Positions 28,349 to 37,541 of a DNA stretch of 39,502 nucleotides are shown here, piece by piece. The stretch comes from Fonsecaea monophora. Lineage: Eukaryota; Ascomycota; Eurotiomycetes; Chaetothyriales; Herpotrichiellaceae. Where the stretch lies: assembly GCF_001642475.1 (NCBI RefSeq), contig NW_019174110.1:1-39502 (forward strand), given 5' to 3'. Below the pieces are notes generated by a model, which made no database searches, was not told where the DNA came from, and saw only the letters and a program-made list of their open reading frames with translations. How positions within the stretch are numbered: the first letter of the stretch is position 1; the number at the start of each line of letters is the position of its first letter. A program made the translations under genes and the position numbers.

Positions 28349-29378
28349 TGCACGACACAAGATTGGACTTGGATGAATATGGGCTGGGTTGGAAAAACAC
28401 AATGGGCGGCTGTTTCCCCTTGGATCAACACAAGTTGGAGGACGCCACCACCGAGGGACTTAATACCGACACTCAAAAATGATGAAAAGGCGGACGTTGT
28501 ACCTTTCCCTCTTGGACAAATGAAGTCTTGAACCGGGGCACGAAGTCTGGGGACGGATTGAACCATACCAGGCATGAGCTTGAATCTGTGCGACACGAGA
28601 CGAACGAATTTTTTCATACTCGATTTAGCGAACTGACATCAACGATGGACCTTTCTACTGTATGCCTTCGTCATTTTTTTCAATCCGGGTTTGATGGTCA
28701 AGGAAGGTTTGGTCACTGGCGTGACAGATACAAAAAGTTCCCCAAAGCCTTTTCCTCGGTGTATATTATACCTGTGTATATATACATTGTCGATTCCTTG
28801 TCTCGCTCACTTCTCCTTGTTTGAGGATTACCGTCATGTAGGCACATGCAATGACCTACGCATGCTCGTCCGGGATATATTTGTTGCTCTCGGGCATTGG
28901 GAGGGACTTTGTGGATTAGACCATGACCAGAACTTTGTGTTTCGCCGACAGACCGTTCCGGCCCTCACACCCCGATTCTGGCCTTGACCCTGGCATCAAG
29001 CTGAAAGAGAATCAGAACATTCGCCTGGACGAGACTCTTGCCCTTTTCCTTCCTCCCCACCCTCTTCCGCTCTGCTCTGCTAATGGAATCTAGAGCACCA
29101 AGTAACCCTTTTCATTTCCTCGCGCCCAACCGTCAATATATCCCTTGTGGTGTCCGATCGAACGTGGTGATTGTAGAACTTCCGAGTCCACCATCCACCA
29201 CAGACAGGCGTGGTCTGTCGGCATGAATGTCTTGTATTATACATAGTTCCCTTGCTTCGCTGGCGGCTTGAACCAAAATCTCTCCGGCCGGGGTCACTCG
29301 ATTTCTGTCACCATAAAGCCGGGGTTCCTCTTTGCGTCTTTCTTAAGATTCGATTCGTGTGATCCTTGAGGACAGAAA
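28349..29378. other. Convergent intergenic region, RHO2 and mL40
   Basis: About 1 kb between two gene ends. Only short frames without recognisable similarity are present; part is likely RHO2 3' untranslated sequence. Confidence 0.5.
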
Positions 29379-30242
29379 TTAATGTCTTTTCCACGCGTAA
29401 TCCCAGATCTTGGCCTTGCTGCCACTTCCTTCGCCGGCGCCTTCTTCCACTCCAGCACCCAATCCGCCCGTGCTGCCCACCCACTCGACCAGCCCACGGG
29501 CGTACTCGATGGGGACGCCTCCCCTCCCTCTGGCCGCGGGACCCGAGGCGGCGCCCGGCCCACCTATGCCCCAAACACCGGTCTTCATCTGGGCTTTGCG
29601 GAACAGGCGCCCTCCGTCGCCGGCGCCGATGCGGAGTTCTTCATTCGCGTCCCGCATCGCGTTGTACTGGCGCTCCAGCTCGAGTTCGCGCGACTTTTTG
29701 AGGTTGTGCCGATAGAGATTCCATGCACGAGCAATCGTCCAGTGTCGGAGGTATCTGTTGCGCGAGAAGCGGAGCGGGCGCGGCGTGAGGGTGGTGGGGT
29801 GGTGCAGGAAATAGCGTATCAAAGCTGAGGAGAGTTAGTTGTTAGCACCATTGGGGAGAGGTGAGAGGTGGCAAAGAATTGTCTGTGGGTTAAAACCCTC
29901 GTACAATATATTGGCTAAGGCTGGCGCGAGATGGGAGAGACGATTATAGAGTAGAGGATCTGACGGAAAAGCCTAGGGAAAGGATGCACAGAGGAGCCAG
30001 CAGAAACGACGCGCGACCAAAGAAATAAGAGACTCACTTATTCGTCTGTCAGGTCTGCCACCACCTTTCTTTTTCGCATACTGAGCAGCACTTGTTGAGA
30101 AAGACAACCTTGAGCTCGTCGCCCCTTGAGGTGTAGCTTTGCTGTTCAAAGAAAACGATGTCGGAATCACTCTGCGCAGCGACGGGCGAGCCGTGATCTG
30201 GAAAGCATGTGCCAGCGCGGCACGGATCGAAGAGGCGTGCAT
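29379..30242 (-). CDS. Mitochondrial large-subunit ribosomal protein mL40 (MRP-L28 family)
   Basis: Two exons, 30038-30242 and 29379-29824, joined by a GTGAGT donor and CTCAG acceptor, 213-base intron, phases matching; 216 residues. Start is the first ATG (MHASSIRAAL). The Arg/Ser-rich N-terminus ends in SFSTSAAQYAKKKGG, a typical mitochondrial presequence and cleavage region. The splice creates DRRITLIRYFLHHP, and with PRPLRFSRNRYLRHWTI this identifies the MRP-L28 (mL40) family of the mitochondrial large ribosomal subunit. The C-terminal half carries Gly/Ala-rich low-complexity insertions (GIGGPGAASGPAARGRGG and a later Gly/Glu stretch) before the conserved ending WDYAWKRH. The family call is good; the yeast symbol would be MRPL28. 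Confidence 0.88.
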
Positions 30243-30684
30243 CTGTAGTCGCACCAGGTCTAGCCAGAAGACTGAGTCGTGGGGTGGGAAGACCGATTTC
30301 GCAAGAATCCCCTAGATTGAGAATTGAAGTCGTTCTAAATCTTGAGCTTGACTTCAATTGAACCGACAGGGTCTGGAGCAAACTTTCACGGACAAGGCTG
30401 AATGCTTGGCATGTTTGTAGTATCCAGCCTTGCATGGGCCATGATGCCGGCTAAAGTGTAAGGTATGTACTCATACAAAGGATTCAATTCAGCACAGAAC
30501 CAAGATCGGATGCAAATGTGAGTCCCAATCCCCAAGGGTTCATATTAGCCTCAGATAAGTCTCTAAGGGAGTAGTCCATAATGTCTGTCTATGACTGAAT
30601 AGAGGCATTCCAATTCTGCCAACTTCACCAGGCTTTCTCATTCCGATCCATCAGGTCATAGTCAATAACGATTCGTGAGAACCC
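30243..30684. other. Intergenic: mL40 promoter and 3' side of RING-CH gene
   Basis: About 440 bases between two minus-strand genes; nothing is recognised. Confidence 0.5.
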
Positions 30685-32028
30685 TTATACTAAATATTGT
30701 TTCGTTCGCCGATCAAAATTCATAATGCGCCTCTGTCGATGTCCCTGGGCCAGCTTCCATCTGCAGTACAGCAATAAAGCGTCTTTGAGCACCACGAAAA
30801 GGCATCCACCCACGACACTTCTTCCCCACTTCGTCGACAGCAGCCCGGGTCGGCCGTTCGTGTAGTTGTTGTAAGTCAGCCATGATGATGGCAAGACACA
30901 GCTGATGAGATTGCCCATTCCTGCAGCAACTGCAGGGAAGACTAACGCCCCAAGGATAGTCTGTCCAATACTGCCACTACCATCCACAAGATCGTGGCGG
31001 CCCAATATTCGACGAACGTGTTGGTTTTCTGGTTGACCTTGCACATTGGCTCCATTCACGGCAGCGGCACCCTGTTCGTCGCCAAGGCCTTCATCATCAT
31101 CTTCGCCGTTCAAGTTGACATCAATTTGAAGAACAACTTCGCCCTCCTCGACTATTTCTTCCACATCGTCCTCATTATTGTCGCCACCGTTTTCCCCTGG
31201 CACGTCCCCTCGTTCATTGTGTCTGGGTTGTACTTCTGCTAACCACTTGCGGTTGAGGTCACAGAATGCCTTGTGGTAGCACCAGTTGTAGATTGATCTC
31301 ATGGCAGGTAAGCAAGCAAATACAGTGCTTGGTAGGGGTGGCCATATCGTCATGTCAATATCAAACTTGTCCGTGATCTGTGTGGAAAGAAGGATCAAGC
31401 TGCTTCCCGGGAGCGCAAAGTCGGCATAGTCGGTACGGGCGAGAATCAGATTGACGGGGATCAGACTGTACATCCAAGCAAACTCGCTCCGTTGTATCGC
31501 GTACCTAAAGACTCGATCCGCGTCGTGATGACCAAACACCAAATAGACGGACTGAAATCCATGAAACCATGCCCCAGCCCATAGTGTACCGACAAAAGAA
31601 AGACCCAGACCCGGTAGAACCAATTTTCCCAGTGTCCGATCAAGTGCGCGGTAGCTGTCTACCACGTAACTTCTCGGTCTTAATATTCTGATTTCAGATT
31701 TGCATTGAGGACACAGAATGTGTCCAGAGTTCTTGTTCTTATTTTTAGGGTTCTCCAGGTCGGCTACCCAGTCCAACAGGCATGCCTCGTGGGCAGTCAG
31801 ACTGCAGGAGCACGGCGAACGCCAGATTGGGGGGTTGTTTGGGTCATCCTCGCTTTTGTCACTCATACATATCCAACATTTCGGTCCGAAGGTTGAGGCT
31901 CGTGAGGGCGCCGGCGGTCGTGAAGTCTTGTCTTCTGGCGACGGCGATGGTGCGGCATTGTTGTCGGTTGGCGCTGAGTCTGCGGAGGTGTGATCAAGCA
32001 CGACGGTTTCAGCGCCTTCTGAATCCAT
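30685..32028 (-). CDS. RING-CH (MARCH-type) membrane E3 ubiquitin ligase
   Basis: Single-exon gene of 447 residues. A disordered Ser/Pro N-terminus leads to a C4HC3 RING-variant domain: Cys51, Cys54, Cys73, Cys75, His80, Cys83, Cys106 and Cys109, with Trp52 and Trp87 in the expected places. This binds two zincs and recruits E2 enzymes. Hydrophobic stretches follow near 135-160, 185-205, 355-385 and 405-425, so the protein is membrane-embedded, as in MARCH and Ssm4/Doa10-related ligases that act on membrane proteins. An acidic loop (about 275-320) separates the membrane segments. The specific substrates and compartment are unknown; it is not Doa10 itself, which is far longer. Confidence 0.9.
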   Translation of the reverse strand: MDSEGAETVVLDHTSADSAPTDNNAAPSPSPEDKTSRPPAPSRASTFGPKCWICMSDKSEDDPNNPPIWRSPCSCSLTAHEACLLDWVADLENPKNKNKNSGHILCPQCKSEIRILRPRSYVVDSYRALDRTLGKLVLPGLGLSFVGTLWAGAWFHGFQSVYLVFGHHDADRVFRYAIQRSEFAWMYSLIPVNLILARTDYADFALPGSSLILLSTQITDKFDIDMTIWPPLPSTVFACLPAMRSIYNWCYHKAFCDLNRKWLAEVQPRHNERGDVPGENGGDNNEDDVEEIVEEGEVVLQIDVNLNGEDDDEGLGDEQGAAAVNGANVQGQPENQHVRRILGRHDLVDGSGSIGQTILGALVFPAVAAGMGNLISCVLPSSWLTYNNYTNGRPGLLSTKWGRSVVGGCLFVVLKDALLLYCRWKLAQGHRQRRIMNFDRRTKQYLV

Positions 32029-32661
32029 AGCGAAGGCCGATGCCTGGGGGAAGAGGAAGAGGAGTTGCGGGCCACTTCAGTTGTCCAAGTCAAGGCAGGC
32101 TGAGGCCACGCACGCCTTGAAGAAGTCGGCAGAATTTAGTTATTCATGTGTCGTGGCGAGTGTGTCAAAGCATCCCGGTAGTACACAGAGCAAAGGCGAT
32201 TCCTTGGTTCACGTTAGGAAACAGATCGTGTGTCTCGGTCATTGTGGTTCGACTGGGCGAACAGGCACGGCAGGCTCGCTCCCTCGCTCGGCGCATGGTG
32301 CTCCGCAGATACGTAATTGTCGCTGTTATTGTGACAATCTACATCTAACTGTTTTAGGCTAGCGCTATGCAAGTTCTCTCGGCAAGCCTTCAGACAGATT
32401 CTGGCGCTTTACGAGGCACTTGATATGAGGTGCCTTGTAGCTTCACCTCCATACGATGCAATCATCCTTTAGCACCTTGAACGACATCATGTCCTCGCCT
32501 TTGTAGCGCAAGCAGTCTCAGCGCTCATCCCAGCGAGCTGGGAGTGTCACATATGTATCGAGCTCTGGACGTCGCACAACTGCGAATAGGTACCCCTTGC
32601 TTGAGATGCCCTGAAGATACCATTAGCAGAAAAGTTACACTCATCGACAGAGATGTTCGGT
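32029..32661. other. Intergenic: RING-CH promoter and 3' side of regulator-like gene
   Basis: About 630 bases between two minus-strand genes. No gene, RNA or notable repeat is recognised. Confidence 0.5.
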
Positions 32662-34257
32662 TCAGCAATTGCTGTGCTCCCTCGTCAATCGATAGTCGAG
32701 CATCATCCCTTCGAACCAGATCGACCCTTGAGATAGTGTAATGTCCTCGTATAGAAACCCATTTAGAACTGGTCTGATATCATCCCAAGTGAAGATCTGT
32801 ATCGACCAAGCAAGCTCAGCTAGTTTCTGGTTGAACCGCTGTTGGTTTGTTGGAGCCTGGTCGAAGGGGGTGCCACGCTCAACTAGAGAGCCAACGTACA
32901 ATGCCCACATCCTCGCATTCAGAAACTCGTTCCCCAAGCCCCGTGCTGCAAACGCCTCGCAGTGTTCTAGAGCATGCCATAAAGCACTCAAGAGCTGACA
33001 GTCTTCATAAATTGGCACGCCCATGATTTGTGGACTGTAATGCGTCCACTTCAGGAGCTGGCACGCTGCCAGCGCGAGGGCTTGGTGACCATACAGATAG
33101 CTTTCGACCTCGTCATTCAGTCCCTCGCCTTTGAGCCTTTCCTCGTTGTCCAGAAAGTAGTTGATCATACGACTGTAGAATAGAAACGAGACAGCCATCA
33201 CAGACGTGGTCACCAGTGGTAGAGGTGGAAGGCTCTCACTGGCGGTATTCTGAAGCTTTTCGTATTTGAGCATCTGCCGACGCTTTTTGAACCAGTATGT
33301 CACAACCTCGTCTTGTATCGCGCCATCCAGTGCTTCTTCGGGAAATACAGGCATATATGGAGCAGCGGCGTCCCAAAGTGGCTTCAACACGTCAGGCAAC
33401 CAATCGCCCTCGTCGAATATCGGACGGGTTAGAAACGTAGAAGTGAACTGTAGATCGTTGTGTAGTTGATACAGCAACATTTTATAATCAAGTCGTTGTT
33501 CTCTCCATCGCTGTCTCAAGACATGCAAAAGCATTTTGCCGTGCACAAGGGCTCCGGAGGAATTGCCGTTGATGATCTCGGCATTGAACAGCATGTTCAT
33601 GTGCAAACAGCCAACGGTGTCGTGCACGTCCTCACTGCGCGAGACCTTATCTCTGAGTGCTCGAATACTCTGATGCAGGTATTGCAGGGCTATCGGCCGC
33701 ATGCCAGGATTCGCTCGGGTAGCTATTGAGCCATAGCGAGCCAAAGTACCGAGCGCAGTCCCTTTGTCTTCGAGCGTGGCCACATTGTCTCGCCAATCTC
33801 GCATAGCAAGCTCGTTGAGGATTTTGTCACCAATCCTAAAGTGGTACATTAGCGGAAGTATGTAGTCTCGGTAGAGGCTCAGTAGATTGTTTTCTTGGGG
33901 TCCAATGGCAACGGAGTAGACATGGAATGGGTCCGAATTCCCTCTACCCACTAGTGAGAGAGGCGAGAGGGGCCTAGCAAGGGCATAAGGTGTTACAGAC
34001 GACGGTTGTAGCAACGAGGCCGGCTGGTGAACCTCGTCCGTCCTGGAATGGACTCTCCTCTGATTCCGGCCTGATGAGGACTGAGTTGTCTTTACAGCTT
34101 CGCGACGCTTCCGAGCTCGGTAATTGGTTTGGACGTGCGAATATATCTGACGCCTGAGCGGCAGCGCGAGTGTATTTTCTGCGTCATGGTGGACCCAAAG
34201 CAGTTGGTTGTTTGAAGGTATAGTCGTAGGAGATGGCCTGCTCCCAGTGCTCTCCAT
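32662..34257 (-). CDS. Fungal-specific transcription-factor-like protein without zinc cluster
   Basis: Single-exon gene of 531 residues from the first ATG in frame (MESTGSRPSP); codons further upstream lack an ATG. The N-terminus has the short motif LRRQIYSHVQTNYRARKRRE, common in a group of fungal proteins that carry a Fungal_trans_2-like helical region but no Zn2Cys6 cluster. The rest is alpha-helical, with features such as YRDYILPLMYHFRIGD and ALQYLHQSIRALRDK resembling that regulatory domain. No cysteine-rich DNA-binding motif can be seen. It may be a nuclear co-regulator, or the basic RARKRR stretch may contact DNA or serve as a nuclear signal. It is head-to-head with galactokinase; whether it regulates galactose use is unknown. 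Confidence 0.72.
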   Translation of the reverse strand: MESTGSRPSPTTIPSNNQLLWVHHDAENTLALPLRRQIYSHVQTNYRARKRREAVKTTQSSSGRNQRRVHSRTDEVHQPASLLQPSSVTPYALARPLSPLSLVGRGNSDPFHVYSVAIGPQENNLLSLYRDYILPLMYHFRIGDKILNELAMRDWRDNVATLEDKGTALGTLARYGSIATRANPGMRPIALQYLHQSIRALRDKVSRSEDVHDTVGCLHMNMLFNAEIINGNSSGALVHGKMLLHVLRQRWREQRLDYKMLLYQLHNDLQFTSTFLTRPIFDEGDWLPDVLKPLWDAAAPYMPVFPEEALDGAIQDEVVTYWFKKRRQMLKYEKLQNTASESLPPLPLVTTSVMAVSFLFYSRMINYFLDNEERLKGEGLNDEVESYLYGHQALALAACQLLKWTHYSPQIMGVPIYEDCQLLSALWHALEHCEAFAARGLGNEFLNARMWALYVGSLVERGTPFDQAPTNQQRFNQKLAELAWSIQIFTWDDIRPVLNGFLYEDITLSQGSIWFEGMMLDYRLTREHSNC

Positions 34258-34822
34258 ACCAACCCTGAGCAAGACCAACAACCATCAAAGTGAGACAGTG
34301 GGCTTTTTCACAACTCATAGCTTGAGAGTGCGGGATGGTCCTTCTTAATGGCCTGGGTATTTGGCGATCAGCACTGTATGAGAGGCCTCACCATACTGAA
34401 GTCCAGGAGGCATTGTTCTCCACAGCGCCAGCAAAAAGCGGGATTGGCCTTGGGTCATGCATGCTTACAAATAGGCCAAATTCATCGCGTATAAAAAGCC
34501 TTATATCATTGGGCTACGAGCTACTCGATGCAGTATTGACCCTCGCCGGTGTGCCCCTGGCCGGGGCGTTGGGTTTGTGATGTTGACGGATCTTACACAA
34601 GCGTTGGCAAGTTGATGCAGAAAAGAAGTCAGAAACGATAAGATTCGGCGCTGACGTTTTTCCGTTCCGAGCGCGTCATTTGTGATGCGTTGCGATGCAA
34701 CTTCACTTTTTGTGCCAAACTTCAGACTGGTTTCCCCCCCTCCAAACCCTAGAGTCTTGAAGCTGCTGTCAGAGCTGTCCGGCCGGTTAACCAAATCCAC
34801 TTTACAAGAGTCAAATCACGCC
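34258..34822. promoter_or_regulatory. Bidirectional promoter, regulator-like gene and galactokinase
   Basis: A 565-base head-to-head region. TATAAAAA lies at 34490-34497 on the plus strand. An in-frame ATG at 34685 precedes the chosen galactokinase start without an intervening stop, so part of this region may be translated. Confidence 0.5.
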
Positions 34823-36373
34823 ATGACAGCTCTAGTGCCAAAGGTTGACAGCCTCGACCATGTGTATGCAGGAGCATCTGAAGGCCACACGGTGCCGGTT
34901 GAGCTCGAGCAACGCTTCAAGAATTTGATCCAGAGTTTCCAAAGTGATTATGGTCACAAGCCAGATTTTGTATCCAGAAGCCCGGGACGAGTCAACATAA
35001 TCGGCGAACATGTCGACTACTCGCTCTACAATGTCTTGCCAACTGCTCTCACTGTGGATGTGCTGATAGCCGTTCGCATTATTTCCCGCGAGAATGGAGG
35101 CGCAGCTGAAATCAAGATCGCGAATGTAAATCCTGCAAAGTATCCATCCAGGACGCTGATCATACCAGACTCTGGCGCAGTCGAAATCGACCGCGAGAAT
35201 CATTCATGGAGCAATTACTTCTTGGCTGGGTTGAAAGGGTCTCTCGAATACCTCCGAAAGCAATTTGGCGCCTCTTTCAAGGCCAATGGCATGGAAATCC
35301 TGATTGATGGAAATGTCCCAGCGGGCGGTGGGTTGTCTAGCAGTGCAGCCTTTGTCTGTGCTTCTGCGCTGGGTGTCATGGCCGCAAATCACCACGACAT
35401 CTCGAAACAGGCTCTGCTGGACCTTTGCATAGTGTCGGAACGTGCGGTCGGTGTCTTCTCGGGAGGCATGGACCAAGCCGCATCTATCTTTTCTGAAAGA
35501 GGCTATCTCCTCTACTGCCGCTTCTTCCCAGAATTCTCCGCAGAGCACGTGCCCGTCCCAACATCAGATCCAGAAGTCACTTTTCTGATCGCACAGTCTT
35601 TCGTTACCTCTGATAAGGCGGTGACTGCCCCGATTCATTACAACCTCAGGGTCGTTGAGTGTACTCTGGCCACTGTGGTGTTAGCAAAGCTCCACGATAT
35701 TGCTCTGAATCCAGATCAGAGCTCGCTGGGATTCTGCCTGCGAAACTTTCAAGAGGAGATTATGAAGAAGGAAGGTCGCACGGATGAGCCGCTAGCCGCT
35801 CAGGTCGAGTCCATGGTCGAGATCATCAAGTCAAACCTCAAAGACGAGGGCTACACCAGACAAGATATTGCCGAGATTCTGGGCATCTCCGTGGAAGAAC
35901 TTGAAAAGCAGTACATGTCAAAGTTTCCGATTCGAGCAGATGTTTTCAAGCTGAAGCAGCGCGCCTTACATGTCCTGGAAGAAGCCGGACGTGTTCTCAA
36001 GTTCCGAGAGGCTTTGACGACCTCGGGGAAATTGACTGAAGAGAAGTTGCTCTATCTTGGCGACCTCATGAACAGGACACAAGCTTCGTGTCGAGATGTA
36101 TACGAATGCTCTTGTCCGGAGATTGATCAGATCTGCTCCATCGCCCACAACGCCGGGGCCTATGGAACTCGACTCACAGGCGCAGGCTGGGGTGGCTGCA
36201 CGGTGCATCTGGTACCACAGCATAAGGTGGCTGCCGTGACCGAGGCCCTCAAGCGAGAGTACTATTTCAAAAAGTTCCCAGACATCAGCAAAGACAAGCT
36301 CGAAGAAGCCATTGTCGTGTCGAAACCCAGCCAAGGGTCATCGCTGATTGTCGGTGCGGCGCTTGATGTATAA
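34823..36373 (+). CDS. GAL1: Galactokinase
   Basis: Intronless, 516 residues from the ATG at 34823 (MTALVPKVDSLDHVY), the normal fungal start and length. It phosphorylates galactose at C1 with ATP, the first step of the Leloir pathway, in the cytosol. The galactokinase signature GRVNIIGEHVDYS (55-67), the GHMP ATP loop AGGGLSSSAA (167-176), the catalytic Asp217 in GGMDQA and the C-terminal GHMP motif GAGWGGCTV are all present. The frame is open upstream to an ATG at 34685, which would add 46 residues; these are unlike the family. No other galactose gene is in the window, but the head-to-head partner is regulator-like. Confidence 0.95.
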   Translation: MTALVPKVDSLDHVYAGASEGHTVPVELEQRFKNLIQSFQSDYGHKPDFVSRSPGRVNIIGEHVDYSLYNVLPTALTVDVLIAVRIISRENGGAAEIKIANVNPAKYPSRTLIIPDSGAVEIDRENHSWSNYFLAGLKGSLEYLRKQFGASFKANGMEILIDGNVPAGGGLSSSAAFVCASALGVMAANHHDISKQALLDLCIVSERAVGVFSGGMDQAASIFSERGYLLYCRFFPEFSAEHVPVPTSDPEVTFLIAQSFVTSDKAVTAPIHYNLRVVECTLATVVLAKLHDIALNPDQSSLGFCLRNFQEEIMKKEGRTDEPLAAQVESMVEIIKSNLKDEGYTRQDIAEILGISVEELEKQYMSKFPIRADVFKLKQRALHVLEEAGRVLKFREALTTSGKLTEEKLLYLGDLMNRTQASCRDVYECSCPEIDQICSIAHNAGAYGTRLTGAGWGGCTVHLVPQHKVAAVTEALKREYYFKKFPDISKDKLEEAIVVSKPSQGSSLIVGAALDV

Positions 36374-37541
36374 TTGGGAGCAGGTACTTCGTGGCTAAGA
36401 ATGATGCTGGATGGTTGTATGGGGGACAAAGGATTCCATGCTCCGGCATCTACTGGAGACCTCTGATCCTCGCTCACGTTGCGACACGATATAGATGCCA
36501 GTCAGGGTTGATCATCTGGGCCTCGGTGGTGGTGGTCAACCTGCGCACGATCCTCTGCCTATTTACACATCTGAACAGCCATGATTTCTTCGAACAACAA
36601 AGACATAATCCAGTACAATAACCTCGGATTTATGTACTTGAGGCATCCACCATTCGATGAATGATTACTCAACTCAAACCGCGGTGCCCGGCTCAATTCC
36701 CACTGGCCGCAACAAACGCCATGCCTCGCTTAATTACAGCCGTTGTAACCACCGTGTCCACTAGCTTTGCTTTACTATGACGCCGGGTGGGAACCAGTGT
36801 CCTGATATCGATCCTCAGACCACGGTAACTAGGCTGTTGTAAGCTTAGCAGCTACCTTCAATGCCCTATATTGGCCAGAGAAGTGGGCGACAATCTTCTA
36901 AGCTCCCGTTATTCCACCAAAAGTTTCTTCACTATGGCCTCTTTCTCGGCCTCTTGTCGCATGCACCTACAAGCATCTGGCCATGTGTTCTGTATATCCT
37001 GGGCTGACTATTCGTAACTACCGCAAGGCTCACTACCCAGTGGAATGATGCACCCGATCATCGTCCGGCTACTCCCCATTCCCAAGGTGGAAAGGGCATG
37101 GCGTGGCAACTTGGACCTGAAGTCTAATACCAGAAGTGGCTTTCCCCTTTCGATCGCCACTAGGACATGGGTCAGATCATAAGCTGACAGGTCCCACAGA
37201 TGCGACCCAGAACACAGCCAGGGAAGGAATATAGCCATGATTGCCGGAAGTAGGCTCTGGCTCTTCAGACGAGTCTCGTCCAATCCTGACGCCAATTTCA
37301 TTTGCCTGGTTATGGCGTTGTGTCAGCTTCCTTAACCGGAACAAGGGTCGATGGCTCCGCGACATCGTGGTATAATTCCGACTACATCTCTTGCACTTGT
37401 CTCGCGGCGACCAATTCATTCATCAGCTGGTTTCTTCGTTGCATCTCGTCCCTTTCATCTCGTCCCTTTCATCTCGTCTTTGTGTCTGTATCGGAACTCA
37501 TACTGATCCCAGGGCTTTTGTACCTTCCCAACTAATCCGAG
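36374..37541. other. Intergenic: galactokinase 3' side and acyl-CoA synthetase promoter
   Basis: About 1.2 kb between tandem plus-strand genes. A 15-base tandem repeat in the leader of the synthetase is listed separately. No credible gene is seen. Confidence 0.5.
37442..37480. repeat. Tandem 15-base pyrimidine-rich repeat
   Basis: CATCTCGTCCCTTTC occurs twice exactly, followed by a shortened third copy, ending about 60 bases before the synthetase ATG. Pyrimidine-rich tracts are common near fungal transcription starts. Confidence 0.75.

Noticed and set aside
28528..28987. 98-codon frames downstream of RHO2
   Set aside because: No similarity; most likely 3' untranslated or intergenic sequence.
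29382..29828. 148-codon plus-strand frame
   Set aside because: Exact antisense of the mL40 second exon, whose family motifs and splice phase are clear.
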